Origin: Micromonospora sp. NBC_01796 | Lineage (GTDB): Bacteria; Actinomycetota; Actinomycetes; Mycobacteriales; Micromonosporaceae | DNA: 64,000 nucleotides | Direction: 5' to 3' | Assembly (NCBI RefSeq): GCF_035917455.1 | Contig: NZ_CP109078.1 | Location: 1,488,001-1,552,000 of the forward strand | Part shown: piece by piece, positions 17,986 through 26,657 of the stretch | Position numbering within the stretch: position 1 is the first letter of the stretch | How the letters are laid out: each line of letters opens with the position of its first letter | Translations under genes and position numbers: made by a program | The notes under the pieces: model-generated | Seen by the model: only the letters and a program-made list of their open reading frames with translations | The model's database searches: none | Told to the model about the DNA's origin: nothing

Positions 17986-19127
17986 GCGGCGATCCGGCGG
18001 GGGGCGGTGGCTCCGGCACCGGTCAGCACCGCCCGGTAGTGCCCGATCAGCTCGTCACCGACGGCCGCCCAGGTCCGGCTGGCCACCCAGGTCCGGGCCG
18101 CGAGACCGTACGCCCGGCGGCGCTCGCTGTCACCGGCCAGTTCGGCGACCGCGTCGGCGAGCGCGGCCCCGTCCTCCGGCGGCACCAGGGTTCCGGTCAC
18201 CCCGGACTCGATCAGGTCCAGTGGCCCACCGGCGGCCGGTGCGACCACGGGCAGGCCGCTGGCCAGCGCCTCCTGGACGGTCTGCCCGAACGTCTCGTAC
18301 GGGCCGCTGTGCACGAAGACGTCCAGGCTGGCGTAGAGCCGGGCGAGTTCCGACCCCTGCCGGGAACCGAGGAAGAGCGCGTCGGGCAGGGCCCGTTCCA
18401 GGTCCCGCCGCGCCGGCCCGTCCCCGACGATGACCAGCCGTACGCCGGGCAGCCGGGAGGTGGCCGCGAGCAGTTCCACCCGCTTCTCCACCGCCAGCCG
18501 GCCGACGTAGCCGACCAGGAGTTCGCCGTTCGGGGCGAGGGTCGCGCGTACCTCTTCGCTGCGCAGCGCCGGGTCGAACCGGACGCTGTCGACACCCCGG
18601 CGCCACAACCACACCCGCTGTACGCCGTGCGTGACCAGGTCGGCGGCGGACCGGGTGGACGGGGCGAGGGTACGGTCGGCGGCGTTGTGGATGTTGCGCA
18701 GCCAGCGCCAGGCGGCGGCCTCGCCCCAGCCGAGCCGGTAGTGCCGGGCGTACGCGGCGAGGTCGGTCTGGTAGACCGCCAGGGTCGGCAGGTCGAGTTG
18801 ACCGGCCACCGCCATGCCCCGGGCACCGAGCACGAACGGGCTGGCCAGGTGGACGACGTCGGGGGCGTGCTGGTTCAGCGCGTCGGCGAGCCGGGCGGAC
18901 GGCAGCCCGAGCCGGAAGCTGCGGTAGCGGGGCACGGCCACGCTCGGCACCCGGATCACCGGGTACGGGTGGTCGCCGGGAACACCACGGGTGGCTGACG
19001 ACGGCGCCGGCGCGATCACGATCGGGGTGTGCCCCCGGTGGACCAGGTGCTCGGCGACGCGGACGACGGAGTGCGCCACACCGTTGACATCCGGCGGGAA
19101 GGACTCCGTGACGATCGCGATGCGCAT
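17982..19127 (-). CDS. Glycosyltransferase family 4 (MgtA/PimB-like mannosyltransferase)
   Basis: Protein of 381 residues. The start MRIAIVTESFPPDVNGVAHS and the motif YQTDLAAYARHYRLG are characteristic of the actinobacterial GT4 group that contains MgtA and PimB-type GDP-mannose-dependent alpha-mannosyltransferases. The C-terminal site has VGYVGRLAVEKRVELLAAT and HSGPYETFGQTVQEALASGL. It probably works at the inner face of the membrane on a lipid or polyprenyl acceptor. It overlaps the next glycosyltransferase by four bases, so the two likely act in one pathway (glycolipid or lipomannan-type), inferred from family and pairing. Confidence 0.85.
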   Translation of the reverse strand: MRIAIVTESFPPDVNGVAHSVVRVAEHLVHRGHTPIVIAPAPSSATRGVPGDHPYPVIRVPSVAVPRYRSFRLGLPSARLADALNQHAPDVVHLASPFVLGARGMAVAGQLDLPTLAVYQTDLAAYARHYRLGWGEAAAWRWLRNIHNAADRTLAPSTRSAADLVTHGVQRVWLWRRGVDSVRFDPALRSEEVRATLAPNGELLVGYVGRLAVEKRVELLAATSRLPGVRLVIVGDGPARRDLERALPDALFLGSRQGSELARLYASLDVFVHSGPYETFGQTVQEALASGLPVVAPAAGGPLDLIESGVTGTLVPPEDGAALADAVAELAGDSERRRAYGLAARTWVASRTWAAVGDELIGHYRAVLTGAGATAPRRIAA

Positions 19128-19228
19128 GCGCTCACCGTGGAACCCGTGCTGGTGCGGCGGGCGACGGCTAGCTGACCGGCTGGCAAACAGTGCCGCACAA
19201 GATGTCGCCGTCGATGTCCGACCCGTCG

Positions 19229-19975
19229 TCAGATGTCGTAGCGGGCACCCGGTCGGGCGATTTCCACCGGGCCGGCGAAGGCCGACGCGGCGGCCTCGTG
19301 GGTCAGCGCCTCGCTTCCCCAGGCACTGACCAGGTGGGTCAGCACCAGCCGGCCGACCTCGGACTTGGTGGCGATCTCCCCGGCCTCGCGCCCGGTCAGG
19401 TGCAGGTCCGGGGGGTTGTCCACGCCGTCGAGGTAGCTCGCCTCGCAGAGGAAGAGGTCGGCACCCTGGGCCAACCGGAGCAGCGCCTCGCAGGGGGCGG
19501 TGTCGGAGGAGTACGCGAGCGACCGCCCGTTGTGCTCCAGGCGTACGCCGTAGGTCTCGACCGGGTGGTTGACCCGGTCGACGGTGACCGTGAACGGGCC
19601 GATCGGGAAGCTGCCCGGCTGCAGGCCGTAGAAGGTGTAGACGTCGTCGACGCCGGTCTCCTCCTGGCTGTACGCGCTGGCGAGCCGGTCCGGCGCCCCG
19701 GCCGGTGCGTACACCGGCAGCGGCGGGTACGGCCCGTCGGGGGCGTACCGGCGCACGACGACGTAGGTGACCGCGTCGAGGATGTGGTCGCAGTGCAGGT
19801 GGGTGAGGAGGATCGCGTCGACCGCGTGCAGCCCGGCGTAGCGCTGCAGGGCGGTGAGTGATCCGGAGCCGAAGTCGACCAGCAGGCGGAATCCGTCGGC
19901 CTCGATCAGGTAGGCCGAGCAGGCCGCCTCGGGACCGGGGAAGCTCCCGGCACAGCCCAGAACAGTCAGTCGCAT
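19229..19975 (-). CDS. Metallo-beta-lactamase-fold hydrolase, Rv1339-like
   Basis: Protein of 248 residues. The metal-binding HxHxDH motif is intact in LLTHLHCDHILD, with later ligands in SSDTAPCEAL and LTHLVSA. The start MRLTVLGCAGSFPGP is typical of the family. In M. tuberculosis the homologous gene Rv1339, which lies next to rphA, encodes an atypical cyclic-AMP phosphodiesterase. By position and similarity this is the likely orthologue. Here two glycosyltransferases separate it from rph, and murI, its mycobacterial neighbour, is absent. It could therefore lower cAMP, but RNase Z-like or other MBL activities cannot be excluded from the sequence. Confidence 0.82.
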   Translation of the reverse strand: MRLTVLGCAGSFPGPEAACSAYLIEADGFRLLVDFGSGSLTALQRYAGLHAVDAILLTHLHCDHILDAVTYVVVRRYAPDGPYPPLPVYAPAGAPDRLASAYSQEETGVDDVYTFYGLQPGSFPIGPFTVTVDRVNHPVETYGVRLEHNGRSLAYSSDTAPCEALLRLAQGADLFLCEASYLDGVDNPPDLHLTGREAGEIATKSEVGRLVLTHLVSAWGSEALTHEAAASAFAGPVEIARPGARYDI

Positions 19976-20280
19976 CCGGTCGTCCTGAAGTTACCGATGG
20001 TCACGGACAGCCCGCCGACCAATGAGTAGACGATCTTTGCCGGCGCCTCGGTCACGGTGCGCAGCCTACGCTTCGACACCGGGAGGCAAGAAAAAACTGG
20101 TGCTTGTTGTCGCCAAGGTGACACCGCCCCAACCTCCGCCTCCCACTTGGGCCGAACGACTTCCCGTACCTCGCCGTTACGCCCCGTCACGCCTGAGCGT
20201 TGCATCAGGTGACAAGTCCCGCCGACGGTGGCGGGCGATGATCTGGACCAGGACGGTGCACCGTGCCCACCGAGGCTGAG

Positions 20281-20850
20281 ATGACGACTGGCGCCCCGCA
20301 GCGGGAGACGGCCATGCCGGCGGTCGCTCTCGGCACCGTACCGCTGGTGGCGACCGGCACGATCCGGCCGGCGGCGCCCACCGGTCATCCGGTGGCCACC
20401 CACGCGTCGGAGACCGCGTACGCCGTCGCCCCGACGGTCGCGCGGGCCGCGGCGCGGGTACGCCCGGCGTACGCCGGACCGGACGACGGCGCCACCATGG
20501 CACCGCAGCCGCCCCTGGTGCCCTGGGCGGCGCCCACCGCGGACCACCCGATCTGCACCCGGCGGGCGGGTCCGCGCGGCACCAGCCGGCAGATCCTCGG
20601 CGTGTGCGGCTGGGCCACCGCGTTGGGTCTGATCGGGCTCGCCACCGGGCTGCGCGGACTGGTCGCGATCGTCGCGGGGACGGCGCCGGACTGGTACGAG
20701 CCGACGATGGCCGCCGTCGGCCTGGGCGGCGTCGCGCTGACCATGGTCGCGTTCCTCTCCGTCCGGCACCCTCGACTGCCCTGGATCATGCTGAGTCTGG
20801 CCACGCTGCCGCTCGCGGTCAACCTGGCGCTGACCCTCGCCGCGTTGTGA
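20281..20850 (+). CDS. Putative membrane protein of unknown function
   Basis: Protein of 189 residues. The first 105 are low-complexity, rich in Ala, Pro and Thr, and probably disordered. They are followed by three hydrophobic segments (about residues 106-130, 137-155 and 161-187) separated by short polar loops. The topology suggests a small membrane protein with a cytoplasmic tail. The ATG at 20281 follows GAGG at 20272-20275; a GTG at 20263 would add six residues. I recognise no family. It lies on the plus strand between the Rv1339-like gene and cysM and ends in a strong hairpin that overlaps its stop. Confidence 0.6.
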   Translation: MTTGAPQRETAMPAVALGTVPLVATGTIRPAAPTGHPVATHASETAYAVAPTVARAAARVRPAYAGPDDGATMAPQPPLVPWAAPTADHPICTRRAGPRGTSRQILGVCGWATALGLIGLATGLRGLVAIVAGTAPDWYEPTMAAVGLGGVALTMVAFLSVRHPRLPWIMLSLATLPLAVNLALTLAAL

Positions 20851-20864
20851 ACCGCGGCGAGGGT
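20833..20864. terminator. 12-bp hairpin overlapping a stop codon
   Basis: ACCCTCGCCGCG (20833-20844) pairs with CGCGGCGAGGGT (20853-20864) around an 8-nt loop. It contains the stop of the membrane protein gene and ends 2 bp before the cysM stop, so it serves convergent transcripts. Confidence 0.7.
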
Positions 20865-20865
20865 C

Positions 20866-22195
<1,330 letters not shown>

Positions 22196-22267
22196 GGTGT
22201 TACTCCTAGAGATGCGACGGTTTCGGAGGAAGGAGGGACTACGGACAGGGCGCCACCCGCGAGCGGG

Positions 22268-22756
22268 TCAGCGGCCGGAACACTCGTAGTCGACCGTCGT
22301 CGGGCTCTGCCCGAACATGTAGGACTGCACGGCGTGCGGGTCCACCGCGGCCTCGACGATCTCGACCGGCTCCTCGGTGACCACGCCGTCCACGATGCGG
22401 AACGAGCGGATCTCCTCGGCGTCCGGGTCACGGGTGGAGACCAGCAGGTAGTGCGCGCCCGGCTCACCGGCGAAGGAGACGTCGGTGCGGGAGGGGTAGG
22501 CCTCGGTCGCGGTGTGCGAGTGGTAGATCACCACCGGCTCCTCGTCCCGGTCGTCCATCTCCCGCCAGACCCGCAGATGCTCCATCGAGTCGAACTCGTA
22601 GAAGGTCATCGAGCGGGCGGCGTTGTCCATCGGGATGTGACGGGTCGGCCGGTCGCTCCCGGCCGGGCCGGCGACCACACCGCAGGCCTCGTCGGGGTGG
22701 TCCCGACGAGCATGCGCGACGATCGCGTCGCGGATGGCCCGGTCGATGCTCAGCAC
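22268..22756 (-). CDS. mec: Mec-type JAMM metalloprotease (M67), CysO-cysteine peptidase
   Basis: Protein of 162 residues. The JAMM zinc motif is complete: Glu in HPDEACGVVAG near residue 23, then HSHTATEAYPSRTD (HxH, seven residues, S, two residues, D). In M. tuberculosis Mec releases cysteine from the CysO-cysteine adduct and regenerates CysO. It is the first gene of the mec-cysO-cysM operon, 72 bp upstream of cysO. Related JAMM enzymes (QbsD in Pseudomonas) also trim residues that follow the Gly-Gly of a sulfur carrier, which is relevant because this CysO carries a tail. Confidence 0.93.
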   Translation of the reverse strand: MLSIDRAIRDAIVAHARRDHPDEACGVVAGPAGSDRPTRHIPMDNAARSMTFYEFDSMEHLRVWREMDDRDEEPVVIYHSHTATEAYPSRTDVSFAGEPGAHYLLVSTRDPDAEEIRSFRIVDGVVTEEPVEIVEAAVDPHAVQSYMFGQSPTTVDYECSGR

Positions 22757-22883
22757 GGCACCAGCTTACCGCCTGATTCGGGGCCCCGGCGGGGGCCACC
22801 TCACCCGTGGACCCCCAGCCGGGTTAGCCCGGTCACGGGGAGGGAAGCTGTTGGTCGAGATGTGATCCAAGGAGGGCTCCGTC

Positions 22884-23747
22884 ATGAAGAACCGCCGTAT
22901 CGGCGCCGTCGAGGTGAGCGCGATCGGCCTCGGTGGCATGCCGATGTCGATCGAGGGCCGCCCGGACGACGAGAACCGGTCGATCCGGACCATCCACGCC
23001 GCGCTCGACGCCGGTGTCACGCTAATCGACACCGCCGACGCCTACCACCAGTACGCCGACGAGGTCGGCCACAACGAGTCGCTGATCGCCCGAGCCCTGG
23101 GCAGCTACGGCGGCGACACCTCGGACGTACTCGTCGCCACGAAGGGCGGGATGGTCCGGCCCGGCGACGGCACCTGGGGAACCGACGGCCGACCGGAGCA
23201 GATCCGGGCGGCCTGCGAGGCGTCGCTCAAGCGGCTGGGCGTCGACTCGATCGGCCTCTACCAGCACCACCGCCCCGACCCCTCGGTCCCGTACGCCGAC
23301 TCGATCGGTGCCGTACGCGACCTGCTGGACGAGGGCAAGATCCAGATGGCCGGGATCTCCAACGCGAACCCGGACCAGATCCGGCAGGCCCAGGAGATCC
23401 TCGGCGGTCGGCTGGTCTCGGTGCAGAACCAGTTCTCCCCCGCGTTCCGCAGCTCCGAGCCGGAACTACTGCTCTGCGACGAGCTGGGGATCGCGTTCCT
23501 GCCCTGGTCCCCGCTGGGCGGGATCGCCCAGGCGGGCGAGCTGGGCAACCGGTTCCAGCCGTTCGCCGACGTGGCCGCCGCCCGGGGCGTCAGCCCGCAG
23601 CAGATCTGCCTGGCCTGGCACCTGGCCCAGTCGCCGGTGGTCATCCCGATCCCCGGCGCGAGCCGGCCGGAGTCGATCCTCGACTCGGTGGCCGCCACCG
23701 CCCTGACCCTGGACGACGACGAACTGGCCACCCTCACCTTCGGGTGA
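22884..23747 (+). CDS. Aldo/keto reductase
   Basis: Protein of 287 residues with the AKR TIM-barrel. It starts MKNRRIGAVEVSAIGLGGM, has the catalytic Asp and Tyr in DTADAYHQYADEVG, the Lys in LVATKGGMVRPG, and IGLYQHHRPDP. The NADP-phosphate site is IPIPGASRPESI near the end. The ATG follows AAGGAGG. Members reduce carbonyls with NADPH; the substrate is unknown. It is divergent from mec and ends in a strong hairpin before the convergent DUF2017 gene. Confidence 0.88.
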   Translation: MKNRRIGAVEVSAIGLGGMPMSIEGRPDDENRSIRTIHAALDAGVTLIDTADAYHQYADEVGHNESLIARALGSYGGDTSDVLVATKGGMVRPGDGTWGTDGRPEQIRAACEASLKRLGVDSIGLYQHHRPDPSVPYADSIGAVRDLLDEGKIQMAGISNANPDQIRQAQEILGGRLVSVQNQFSPAFRSSEPELLLCDELGIAFLPWSPLGGIAQAGELGNRFQPFADVAAARGVSPQQICLAWHLAQSPVVIPIPGASRPESILDSVAATALTLDDDELATLTFG

Positions 23748-23757
23748 GCCGTGGACG

Positions 23758-23796
23758 CGCCGAGGGGCCCCGGGTTGCGCCCGGGGCCCCTCGGCG
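23758..23796. terminator. Perfect 17-bp hairpin between convergent genes
   Basis: The stem arms occupy 23758-23774 and 23780-23796 (CGCCGAGGGGCCCCGGG and its exact complement) around a 5-nt TTGCG loop. It lies 10 bp after the aldo/keto reductase stop and 10 bp before the DUF2017 stop, so it acts as a terminator for both. Confidence 0.85.
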
Positions 23797-23806
23797 TACG
23801 CGTTGT

Positions 23807-24307
23807 CTAGTCGACCAGGGCGTTGAGCAGGGACTCCTGCAGGTAGCCGAGATAGGCGTAGACGGAGAGCTGGAACACCCGGCTCGACGTCGGGTCCTGG
23901 AGGATCGCCTGGTCGAGCTCGTCACCCAGGTCGGTGCCGTCCTTGATCTCCAGCCGTACGCCCATCGCCAGCCGGGCGTCGTTGAGGGCGCGCAGCCACG
24001 CCTCGGCCGCCTCGGGATCGAGACGTACCTCACCACCGGTCTCCGGCGGCAGCCCGGCCAGGATCGCCCCGGCCTGGTCGATCTTGCCGGTCTTCAGGTC
24101 GCCCTCGGTGTACCGGCGGAACTCGGCCGAGTTGGTCGGATCTTCGGGGTAGATGTCCGGAAAGAGCCGGCCGACCACCGGATCGTCATGATCGAAACCA
24201 TCGGTGAGCAGGCCGACCACCTCGCCGGCGACCTTGCGCAGCACCCGTACCTCGTCCGCGGCGAAGGTGGCCACGCAGTGTTCGCCGTACCGACGGAACA
24301 TGCTCAC
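23807..24307 (-). CDS. DUF2017 family protein (Rv1332-like), next to clpS
   Basis: Protein of 166 residues starting MSMFRRYGEHCVATFAADEV. It is mostly helical by composition and rich in Asp, Glu and Leu, without a signal peptide or membrane segment. It matches in length and position the DUF2017 protein encoded just after clpS in M. tuberculosis (Rv1332). The function is not established. Close, conserved linkage to clpS suggests a link with ClpCP protein degradation, which is an inference. It lies 58 bp downstream of clpS on the same strand. Confidence 0.78.
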   Translation of the reverse strand: MSMFRRYGEHCVATFAADEVRVLRKVAGEVVGLLTDGFDHDDPVVGRLFPDIYPEDPTNSAEFRRYTEGDLKTGKIDQAGAILAGLPPETGGEVRLDPEAAEAWLRALNDARLAMGVRLEIKDGTDLGDELDQAILQDPTSSRVFQLSVYAYLGYLQESLLNALVD

Positions 24308-24365
24308 TCCGATTCCCCGCTGCCCTCGTGCGCCCGACCGGACCGAATAACCCGGTGCCCACTAT

Positions 24366-24665
24366 TCACGACCGGTCGACTGTCGCCCAGAGTCCGTACC
24401 CGTGCAACTGTGCCGCGTCGTGTTCCATCCGCTCACGGGCGCCGCTGGACACCACCGCACGACCCTTGTGGTGTACGTCGAGCATGAGCTGCTCGGCCTT
24501 CTCGTGGCTGTAGCCGAAGAGTTTCTGCAGCACCCAGGTGACGTAGGACATCAGGTTCACCGGATCGTCCCAGACGATGGTGACCCAGGCCCGGTCGGAA
24601 ACCGGCACCTCCTCGGTGTCCGGCGTCTCGACTGGTGCGATCTGGGGAGCCGCCATGCCCTCCAT
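24366..24665 (-). CDS. clpS: ATP-dependent Clp protease adaptor ClpS
   Basis: Protein of 99 residues. The core [20 protein letters not shown] with NLMSYV, followed by [20 protein letters not shown], is the ClpS fold that binds N-terminal degron residues and delivers proteins to ClpC/ClpA. It ends GLWATV, as in the mycobacterial protein. The start is either ATG 24665 or ATG 24656; the first has a GGGG-type site upstream, while the second has GGAGGG only one base away. The frame stays open far upstream, but that is the shadow of the next gene. Confidence 0.92.
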   Translation of the reverse strand: MEGMAAPQIAPVETPDTEEVPVSDRAWVTIVWDDPVNLMSYVTWVLQKLFGYSHEKAEQLMLDVHHKGRAVVSSGARERMEHDAAQLHGYGLWATVDRS

Positions 24666-24760
24666 CGTGCCACTGCCCCACGGGAACTGTTGAACCGGAA
24701 CGCCGCCGTTGTCCGGAAGTTGGCGCGGGAAGATCTTCGGCGGTTGGCGCGGGGGCATGC

Positions 24761-26449
24761 CTAGGCGAGCAGGATGCCGTGGTCGACGGCGTCGTTCAGC
24801 ACCGTACCCAGGGAGACCTGGACCGCCTTGAACCGTCTGGTCAGCTCGCGGGCCAGCTCCAGCTCGACCTCCCGCAGCGCCCGCTGGAGCCAGGACCGCC
24901 CCTTGGGCGTGTCGGCGTTCGCCGGGTTGCGCCAGTGCTGGTAGCAGCCGCCGGACAGACCGGCGCCGATCGGCGGCAGGACCGTCCCGCCCAGCTCGCC
25001 GGGGTACGCCGCCAGCGCCTGCACGGCTCGCGCCCCGGTGACCGTGGCGACCCCGCCGGTGCTCGTGACGAGCAGCACCCGGGCCAGTTCCCGGCCGCCC
25101 CGGTCCTCGGCGAACCCCCACCGTACGGCGACCGCCACCCGTCGGCGTACCGCCTCGTCCGGTGGCTGGCCGAAGACCCGGGTGAGGGTTTCGGTCAGGA
25201 TCCGCTCCACGCCCAGGTCGGACTCGGCGACGGCACGCAGCGACAGTGCGTGCAGTTCGCGGTCCAGCGCACCGGGCAGTGCCCGGCACCCGCCGCCGAA
25301 GACGAGTTCCTGCACGCAGCGCAGGTGGATGTGGGCGAGTTCGAGGGCGAGGTGCTGGCGGAGCCGGTGGGCGCGGGTGTGCACCTCCCGGTCGAGCCAG
25401 TCGGCCCACTCCGACTCGTGCGCGTCCCGGGCCACCGGGACGGTACGGGTGGCGTTCGGCGGCACCGGGGGATGCGCGGCGACCCGGCGCATCGCCTCCC
25501 GGTCGGCCCAGTCGACCAGTACGCCGCGCAGCGGGCCGGTGTCCCCGTACTCCGGGTCGACGGCGAACCAGTCCGCGTCGGCCAGGGCCGGCACCGCGGC
25601 CAGCAGGGCGGCCCGGTGCGCGGCGAGGATCACCCGCGTCGGGCCGGGATCGCGCGCGTCCACGACGTAACCGATGTCCGGGCCGAGGTCGTCCTCCGGA
25701 CGCAGCGGACCGAGGTTGGTGTCGGCCTCCGGCCAGCCGTCCGCGCCCGGGGTGACCGCGAAGAAGACCTTCGCCTCGCCCCGCGCGACCTGGGTCAGCA
25801 GGTCCAGGTCGGCCAGGCCCAGCGCCTGGTCGGCGGAGATCACGAACAGCAGCGCACCGGACCGCTCGACCACGTCGAGCAGGACCCGGGTGCCGGCCAG
25901 CCCGAGACTTCCGGTGTCCGGGGCGTCGACCAGGTCGAAGCGGCGCAGCAGTGGCTCGGGGTGGGTCAGTTCGACCCGGCGGGGCGGGCGGGCCAGGGCC
26001 GGACCGGCGGCGGTCGCCCCGGTGGCGTACCCGTGCGGTTCCCGGTAACCGGGGACGTAGGCGGCACCGGTGACCTCCCGGCCGTGCCGTACCACCAGGT
26101 AGCTGCCCTCCGGTGCCCGCAGCCCGGACTCGTCGGTGTCGAGCAGGGCGGCGAGCAGGGCGGTGCGGTCCGCTCCGGCGGGTCCGACGGCCACCACGGC
26201 GAGCGGTTCGTCGGGCGCGGGGTCGACCAGCGCGGCGTCGACGCGGGGCTGTTCGGTGCCGGCGGGTGCGGGGCCGGGCTGTGCGCGTACCTCGGCCGGG
26301 TCCGGTGCCTCCGCGGGTCGGCCGCCGTCGAGCTCCGAGCCGGCGAACGTACGGACCGGGCCGGGACCTGCGTCCGGTCGGTCGCCCTCCGTACCGGCGG
26401 CGTCGGCCGGGCCGGAACCGGTGCTGCTGTACCGCGGTCCGGACTCCAT
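24761..26449 (-). CDS. Dynamin-like GTPase-fold protein with degenerate nucleotide motifs
   Basis: Protein of 562 residues; the ATG at 26449 follows AGGAGG. Residues 1-82 are Pro/Gly/Ala/Glu-rich and likely disordered. A P-loop-like region follows: [19 protein letters not shown], where the expected G-K-S/T is D94-R95-T96. A G3-like segment reads [10 protein letters not shown], with Asp where DxxG would have Gly. [20 protein letters not shown] matches the strand before G4 in dynamin-family proteins. The C-terminal half is helical. The layout recalls bacterial dynamin-like proteins, but nucleotide binding may be lost. It lies between clpS and a divergent LuxR regulator. The function is unknown. 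Confidence 0.6.
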   Translation of the reverse strand: MESGPRYSSTGSGPADAAGTEGDRPDAGPGPVRTFAGSELDGGRPAEAPDPAEVRAQPGPAPAGTEQPRVDAALVDPAPDEPLAVVAVGPAGADRTALLAALLDTDESGLRAPEGSYLVVRHGREVTGAAYVPGYREPHGYATGATAAGPALARPPRRVELTHPEPLLRRFDLVDAPDTGSLGLAGTRVLLDVVERSGALLFVISADQALGLADLDLLTQVARGEAKVFFAVTPGADGWPEADTNLGPLRPEDDLGPDIGYVVDARDPGPTRVILAAHRAALLAAVPALADADWFAVDPEYGDTGPLRGVLVDWADREAMRRVAAHPPVPPNATRTVPVARDAHESEWADWLDREVHTRAHRLRQHLALELAHIHLRCVQELVFGGGCRALPGALDRELHALSLRAVAESDLGVERILTETLTRVFGQPPDEAVRRRVAVAVRWGFAEDRGGRELARVLLVTSTGGVATVTGARAVQALAAYPGELGGTVLPPIGAGLSGGCYQHWRNPANADTPKGRSWLQRALREVELELARELTRRFKAVQVSLGTVLNDAVDHGILLA

Positions 26450-26657
26450 GCGGGCGGCCTCCTGAACCAACTGGCGGCGTCCGACGGATCACGCCGGACA
26501 GGTACGAGTCCGGCATTAGCACCGAACAAAGAGAACGCTACGTGTCGATGCCCGCACGCTGCGAGCAGCGTTGTTACTCATCGGGAACCGTAGCCATACT
26601 CAACTCCGGCGCGTCGCGAGTCACACCTGGAATGAGTTGGATCGATATGCTGCGGGG

